This document shows positions 57,451 through 64,000 of a DNA stretch of 64,000 nucleotides, piece by piece (within the stretch, counting starts at the first letter, position 1; each line of letters opens with the position of its first letter). This DNA comes from Salvelinus alpinus. Its lineage: Eukaryota > Chordata > Actinopteri > Salmoniformes > Salmonidae. Location of the stretch: positions 73,056,287 through 73,120,286 of the forward strand of contig NC_092091.1 in assembly GCF_045679555.1 (NCBI RefSeq), in the 5' to 3' direction. The position numbers were made by a program, and so were the translations under genes. The notes under the pieces are model-generated. The model did not search any database. It saw only the letters and a list, made by a program, of their open reading frames with translations, and was not told the DNA's origin.

Positions 57451-59680
57451 TCATTGCTCCTCTTCCTCGATGATGCCCTGTGCTTTCAGTTCATCCAGGA
57501 CGTTGTCTAGGTGGCTAGGGTCGGGGTAGCCGTGGCCCGTGAGGTTGGAGCCGAATTCCGTCTTGTGGTGCACCTCGTTCCAGATGACCGTGTCCGACTC
57601 GCCCGTGGTGCTGGACGTGCCCACCGAGAAGACCAGGCGCCGGTCCCACGCAGTCAGCAGGAGTCTGAGTACCTGGGAGAGCGAGAGAGAGGACGTGGAG
57701 GGAGAGGAGGTGGAGGGAGAGAGAGAGAGGACGTGGAGGGAGAGGAGGTGGGGGGAGAGAGGGAGAGGACGTGGAGGTAGAGGAGGTGGAGGGAGAGAGG
57801 GAGAGGACGTGGAGGGAGAGGAGGTGGAGGGAGAGAGGGAGAGGACATGGAGGGAGAGGAGGTGGAGGGAGAGAGGGAGAGGACGTGGAGGGAGAGGAGG
57901 TGGAGGGAGAGAGGGAGAGGACGTGGAGGGAGAGGAGGTGGAGGGAGAGAGGGAGAGGACATGGAGGGAGAGGAGGTGGAGGGAGAGAGGGAGAGGACAT
58001 GGAGGGAGAGGAGGTGGAGGGAGAGAGGGAGAGGACGTGGAGGGAAAGAAGGTGGAGGGAGAGAGGGAGAGGACATGGAGGGAGAGGAGGTGGAGGGAGA
58101 GAGGGAGAGGACGTGGAGGGAAAGAAGGTGGAGGGAGAGAGGACGTGGAGGGAGAGGAGGTGGGGGGAGAGAGGGAGAGGACGTGGAGGGAGAGGACATG
58201 GAGGAAGAGAGGGAAAAGGAGGTGATAAAGAAGGAGGTGAGATGGTTAGAGACGGATCCATAACTTCAACTTTCAGAGTTCTCCCGATACTGACACAAAT
58301 TCAAGGGAAAACGTCCCGGATTTTAAAAGGGCAAAGATTGGGCTAAAATCCAGAAAGCTTTGAGTTGTACTGGACAACAGTATCTGCTACAATGGAATAT
58401 GTCAAAGCGTAGGTTCTTACCTTGCGTCCCTTCTCGCTGTCTGGGAGGTAACAGTGGCGCGGGAACCCTCTGGCTGTAAAGGGCTTGCCTGGGTTGGGGT
58501 GCTCTGGGCCCTGGATGCCAGGCAGGACGTTGTAGATGACGCGGATGGTCTTGCAGTCGGGGTGGCCGGGCAGCGAGTGGGGGATGACGTGGTACTCCAT
58601 CTTCCCGGGCGGCTGGTTGCCCGTCTTCACGCCGTAGATGGTTTTGCAGGTAGGGCACTGCAGGCTGCCATCTTTATTGCCGTTGTTGTACATGGCCACC
58701 AGACACTGGAGGTGGTACTGGTGCCCACACTGGGCCAGGCGACCTATGAAGTCACCACCCTTGTAGCCTGACGGCCCCCCGAGGGCCTCCATACAGATGG
58801 TACAGTCCTGAGGAGAGGAGGAGAGGAGAGGAGGAGATAGGAGGGATCCTTAGCCAATCTATAAGTAGCTATCCAAAATAGGAAAAGCACCCACACAGCT
58901 GAGTCAGCCTGTTGCAGGTGAGTGGGAATCATTCAATACAATTCTTGAAAGCGCTGACGAAGGCTAACTGGCCAATAGGTAATGTTAATCAATGAAAGTA
59001 TTACAGGCCAGAGCAGTGTGCAGGTCTTTCTTTAAATATGTACTTGGCTATCCCATTTCCTTCAACAGATAATGTGTTGTGATGATAATGGCTGCGTCCC
59101 AAATGACATCCTATTGTCTGATCCCTATGGGCCCTGGTCAAACGTATGACACTTTATAGGGCATAGGGTGTCATTTCAGACTTAACCAATGAGTGGAGAG
59201 AACAGGTCTCACCTCCTCTGGTGCTATCCTGACTTTCTGAAGATACTGCTTCACCACCTCCTCTGTTGTCGTACCTGGTGAGAGAGAGAAGGAGAGAGAA
59301 CATATGAGTGTGTTGAGCAGAAATCTTCCACACAATGTAATCAAGTTGTGTATAGGGGTGTCTGTCTGTGTGTTCATATGTGTGTGTGTGACCGGTACAG
59401 GTGTGTGTGTATAGGCCTATATATTAGTGCTGGTTTTATAGTGTGTCCCATCGTACCTTTGCGGGCCTGTTTCTTGGTGGTCTTGCGGCAGCAGTGGCCC
59501 AGGCCGGGGACGGGCTTGATGTCCCTCTTGCTGACGGGCGGGGGGTGCAGCACCAGTTTGGGGGGGCGGGTGAGACACACAGGGAACCCCGCAGCGCTCA
59601 TCAGGATCCCCGTGATACCGGCCAGCGCTGGGTGGACCGGGCTGTTCCCACTGAGGTTCTTCACTGGGACAGTGGGCACG
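57451..59680 (-). CDS. dtx4: Deltex-family RING E3 ubiquitin ligase, C-terminal four exons (dtx4-like)
   Basis: Exons in coding order are 59680-59457 (acceptor GTTGTGTTTCAG, donor AAAG|GTACGA), 59274-59213 (62 nt, donor GAG|GTGAGA), 58807-58421 (387 nt, donor CAAG|GTAAGA) and 57672-57451 (222 nt, stop TGA). All phases agree. Exon one holds the proline-rich linker ([20 protein letters not shown], then [14 protein letters not shown]). Exon three holds the RING ([32 protein letters not shown] and TC) and the start of the Deltex C-terminal domain ([20 protein letters not shown]). Exon four completes it ([20 protein letters not shown]) and ends IIEEEEQ. Deltex proteins bind Notch intracellular ankyrin repeats through N-terminal WWE domains and ubiquitinate targets through the RING. 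The C-terminal domain binds ADP-ribose/NAD. The WWE exons are not in the window and should lie upstream, beyond 64 kb or in a large intron. The linker and RING wording fit DTX4 better than DTX1 or DTX2, from memory of the families. Confidence 0.9.
57680..58222. repeat. 38-bp GA/CT minisatellite in the last dtx4 intron
   Basis: About 14 copies of a 38-bp unit (gaggacgtggagggagagga, then ggtggagggagagaggga). On the gene's strand it is pure pyrimidine-rich CT sequence ending 8 nt from the acceptor of the last exon (57673-57675). Because 38 is not a multiple of 3 and the unit has no stops, long frames appear on both strands; they are artefacts. Confidence 0.95.
59094..59180. repeat. Palindromic short repeat in dtx4 intron
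   Basis: The arms cccaaatgacatcctatt and atagggtgtcatttcaga are inverted repeats around ccctatgggccctggtcaaa. This is a common salmonid palindromic element. Confidence 0.6.
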
Positions 59681-59936
59681 CTGAAACACAACGGGAACCA
59701 CACGCTGGTTACACACTAACATCTCACCAAACATGCGCCTGGGAAGACTCTGGGAGTTGCAGCGCTAACCTAGGATCAGCTGTTACAGAACCTGCAGTAA
59801 ACAAACCTTCCCTGACACTAACAGACAGAAATAAGGCAGGCTTACTGCTGACCCCCACACAGGGTTGGGACGAGCCTAGTCCGTGTGATTACAAGACGTA
59901 AACCAAGCCACCTACAGTATAGACAGGTAGAGAAGT

Positions 59937-60030
59937 CTGTCCCAAATGTCACCCCACCATAGATAGCGCACTACGTATAGGGCTCTGGTCCAAAGTAGTG
60001 CACTATGTAGGGAATAGGGTGCCATTTGGG
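59937..60030. repeat. Palindromic short repeat upstream of the dtx4 exons
   Basis: Same family: gtcccaaatgtcacccc and gggtgccatttggg as arms, with gtagtgcactatgtaggg inside. Confidence 0.65.
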
Positions 60031-60197
60031 AAGCAGACGTTCAGGAGGTGTACATGGGCCAGATGTAATCTCTATTGGCAACAACACCTCACCTACTACG
60101 ACCAGCTGCTGCATGTGACCAATTCAAAAAATGTCCAGGAGCCAATGACCTGTGTGTGTGTGCCCAGAAAATTAGAATAATCTATTTCTATGTGTGG

Positions 60198-60330
<133 letters not shown>

Positions 60331-60835
60331 CCTGTGGTGTCTCTCTCTGTGTGTGTGTGGCCCCGAGGCCAGTCTCCTGATCTGGGTCAAAGACTCATAC
60401 CATAGATGGTACTGCCAGATATCCTCTGTCTAGCCGGTACGTTTCAGAGAACACTGGTTGGGTCTAAGTGGCGCCCTATTCCATACACAGCGAGCTACGC
60501 CTGACCAGAGCCCACGTAGGATGCCTCCAGCTATATACGGCTCTGACGGTGTCATTCAGACAATCACCTATTGTTTGTCCTTTGACATATTTCTGGATGA
60601 TTCTAGAACGCGCCAATAGCTACTCTACCATTCTAGAGTCCAGGTAGAGCGTCTGTGTCATTCACACCAAAGATATTGTACTATACTCAAGTTCCCCAGA
60701 TCATCTACTTTTACCACAGACAACACAGCCTTTGAGTGTCAACGATATCGGAGCAGTGAGATATGATGATCTGATCACGCCCGGAGTGTGTTGTCCTTGG
60801 GTATCCTACATTGTCGATGTAGGATAAAAAAGCAG

Positions 60836-61023
<188 letters not shown>

Positions 61024-61245
61024 AAAGCGCATACAAAAACACTCGAGCACACAGTTTTTCCTAGGGATGGATACTCACATAAAGGACGTGAGGATTGTCA
61101 TTCTCCCACAGAGGTCAGTCCCGGCACAATCAGTTAAGTAATAAACGACAAGAAAACGAATCACGGAGGAATCGATTTCCTTTCTCTTCACCAGGGGAAC
61201 AGAGAAACTCTTGGGATGTGTCAATGAGAAGCTAAAGAAGGTTCC

Positions 61246-61435
61246 ACTCTCGCTCTCTCTTTATTTATTTCTCTCTCTCTCTCGTTATTTCTCTCTCTCT
61301 CTCTATTTCTTTCTCTCTCTCTCTATTTCTTTCTCTCTCTCTCTCTCTATTTCTTTCTCTCTCTCTATTTCTTTCTTTCTCTCTCTCGTTGTTTCTTTCT
61401 CTCTCTCTCTCTATTTCTTTCTCTCTCTCTCTATT

Positions 61436-61466
<31 letters not shown>

Positions 61467-61632
61467 ATTTCTTTCTCTCTCTCTCTCTCTATTTCTTTCT
61501 CTCTCTCTCTCTCGTTATTTCTTTCTCTCTCTCTCTATTTCTTTCTCTCTCTCTCTCTCTCTTTCTTTCTCTCTCTCTCTCTCTCTCTATTTCTTTCTCT
61601 CTCTCTCTCTCTATTTCTTTCTCTCTCTCTCA
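61246..61632. repeat. CT-rich (tctctctatttctt)n compound repeat
   Basis: About 390 bp of (CT)n blocks of varying length punctuated by atttcttt or gttatttc. Confidence 0.95.
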
Positions 61633-61951
61633 CAGCTTGACTTGGCTGCTACGCAAACCTTTTCTGTCTCTCTGAGCTGGACTCAGTTTCTGTTCTTTCT
61701 CTCAACAGACCTCCTCCTCTCCCTCTGTCCTAGAAGCAGTGTGTGAATCGGACCGAGAGTGTGTGTGTCTCCTGTCTTATATATGTAATCCATGAGTTTC
61801 CATCTGCTGGCCAGTGACCTCAGAGAGAGGAGACGTCACAGAACTGACAGTGAGCATCACATCACACACACACACACACCCAGGATCATGGATTACCTTC
61901 ACCACGTCACCGGCTCTATTGACTAATACCACCCTGACAAACCACTTACGG

Positions 61952-62610
<659 letters not shown>

Positions 62611-63127
62611 TAGTATAGTAATAATATTTATAGATGGTATGTAGTGATGGTAGTATAGTAATAATAGTTATAGATGGTATGTAGTGATGGTAGTATAGTA
62701 ATAATAGTTATAGATGGTATGTAGTGATGGTAGTATAGTAATAATAGTTATAGATGGTATGTAGTGATGGTAGTATAGTAATAATAGTTATAGATGGTAT
62801 GTAGTGATGGTAGTATAGTAATAATAGTTATAGATGGTATGTAGTGATGGCAGTATAGTAATAATAGTTATAGATGGTATGTAGTGATGGTAGTATAGTA
62901 ATAATAGTTATAGATGGTATGTAGTGATGGTAGTATAGTAATAATAGTTATAGATGGTATGTAGTGATGGTAGTATAGTAATAATAGTTATAGATGGTAT
63001 GTAGTGATGGTATTATAGTAATAACAGTTATAGATGGTATGTAGTGATGGTAGTATAGTAATAACAGTTATAGATGGTATGTAGTGATGGTAGTATAGTA
63101 ATAATAGTTATAGATGGTATGTAGTGA
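62611..63127. repeat. 40-bp minisatellite, 13 copies
   Basis: Unit tagtatagtaataatagtta then tagatggtatgtagtgatgg, starting every 40 bp from 62611 to 63091. Only isolated substitutions are present (atattta in the first copy; tattatag and aataacag in late copies). Confidence 0.97.
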
Positions 63128-63258
63128 CTACACCACAGCTCAGTTCATGGTCACCACACACAGCAGTTTAATAATGTCTCCTATTAACCAGTCAGTCGGC
63201 TAGTAAACACTATGATAACATGCTATTATATCTCTAGCCTTAACCCAGTTTAAAAGCT

Positions 63259-63955
63259 CCACAAGCCACTACCTAACGGGTCCACAAGCCACTACCTAAC
63301 AGGTCCACAAGCCACTACCTAACAGGTCCACAAGCCACTACCTAACGGGTCCACAAGCCACTACCTAACAGGTCCACAAGCCACTACCTAACAGGTCCAC
63401 AAGCCACTACCTAACAGGTCCACAAGCCACTACCTAACAGGTCCACAAGCCACTACCTAACAGGTCCACAAGCCACTACCTAACAGGTCCACAAGCCACT
63501 ACCTAACAGGTCCACAAGCCACTACCTAACAGGTCCACAAGCCACTACCTAACAGGTCCACAAGCCACTACCTAACAGGTCCACAAGCCACTACCTAACA
63601 GGTCCACAAGCCACTACCTAACAGGTCCACAAGCCACTACCTTACAGATCCACAAGCCACTACCTAACAGGTCCACAAGCCACTACCTAACAGGTCCACA
63701 AGCCACTACCTAACAGGTCCACAAGCCACTACCTAACAGGTCCACAAGCCACTACCTAACAGGTCCACAAGCCACTACCTAACAGGTCCACAAACCACTA
63801 CCTAACAGATCCACAAGCCACTACCTAACAGGTCCACAAGCCACTACCTAACAGGTCCACAAGCCACTACCTAACAGGTCCACAAGCCACTACCTAACAG
63901 ATCCACAAGCCACTACCTAACAGCCACTACCTAACAGGTCCACAAGCCACTACCT
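63259..63955. repeat. 23-bp minisatellite, about 30 copies
   Basis: Unit ccacaagccactacctaaca plus ggt. Sporadic variants (acgggt, acagat, aaaccact) and one partial unit near 63922. Confidence 0.97.
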
Positions 63956-63956
63956 A

Positions 63957-64000
63957 GGACAGACAGACAGACAGGAAGACAGACAGGAAGACAGGAGGAC
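63957..64000. repeat. (GACA)n-type short tandem repeat at the window edge
   Basis: gacagacagacagacaggaa with gaag and gagg variants, running off the right edge. Confidence 0.85.

Noticed and set aside
57515-58346. Long frames of 181-248 aa on both strands (RERGRGRGG / LPPPPLPP repeats)
   Set aside because: Products of a 38-bp stop-free minisatellite. The only real coding sequence in the stretch is the last dtx4 exon at its left edge.

Overview
The window looks like a salmonid fish genome (Salmo, Oncorhynchus or a relative). The evidence is very dense salmonid-type Tc1/mariner fragments, hAT non-autonomous elements with 8-bp target duplications, an L2-type LINE tail, long dinucleotide runs, and eukaryotic spliced genes and tRNA genes. 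Everything is read from sequence alone. Family names rest on recognised motifs, not on database searches.

Layout. 1-7.1 kb is a low-copy segment. It holds the 3' end of an unrecognised internally repetitive gene (+, exon 1258-3081, possible last exon 3280-3459), an L2-like LINE 3' end (5.4-5.9 kb), and a three-exon 174-aa gene on the minus strand (7051-6005). The first exon of that gene resembles the N-terminus of fish C2H2 zinc-finger proteins. 7.1-8.05 kb is a small tRNA locus: an intron-bearing tRNA-Tyr, two tRNA-Tyr relics and a tRNA-Glu(CTC).

8.05-24.86 kb is a tandem expansion in which truncated Tc1 5' ends alternate with tRNA-Glu(CTC) genes. There are 26 complete copies and one cut by an assembly gap. 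It is irregular up to 16.8 kb. From about 17 kb to 24.4 kb it is a strict 822-bp higher-order repeat with two tRNA-Glu genes per unit, spaced 213 and 609 bp. A 3,317-bp hAT element with a perfect 8-bp target duplication interrupts one unit at 8583-11899.

24.86-32.15 kb is a CCCTAAC-containing 10/13-bp minisatellite with nested long repeats (629 bp and 4,437 bp). At 32,146 the sequence turns into a degraded reverse complement of the same satellite that runs to a 100-N gap (36,401). This looks like unpolished or fold-back assembly.

36.5-49.15 kb is a second higher-order array of 1,440-bp units (eight full, one partial). Each unit carries a tRNA-Tyr, a tRNA-Tyr relic, a captured copy of the start of the 174-aa gene's exon 1 with its upstream region, a tRNA-Glu with a duplicated anticodon arm, and a Tc1 transposase fragment. 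49.15-53.1 kb holds a 2.5-kb fold-back element between divergent Tc1 halves, a better preserved but truncated Tc1 transposase, and a tRNA-Glu relic. A tRNA-Lys(CTT)-like gene lies at 53.7 kb.

57.45-59.68 kb (minus) carries the last four coding exons of a Deltex-family E3 ubiquitin ligase, best matched to dtx4 (RING plus Deltex C-terminal domain). Its upstream exons were not found and probably lie beyond the right edge. Its introns and 5' side hold minisatellites and long (TG)n/(AC)n tracts. 62.6-64 kb is two further minisatellites (40 bp and 23 bp).

The most unusual content is the pair of neighbouring satellites built from polymerase III tRNA genes fused to dead Tc1 pieces. Both trace to the small tRNA locus at 7-8 kb and sit next to a telomere-like minisatellite.
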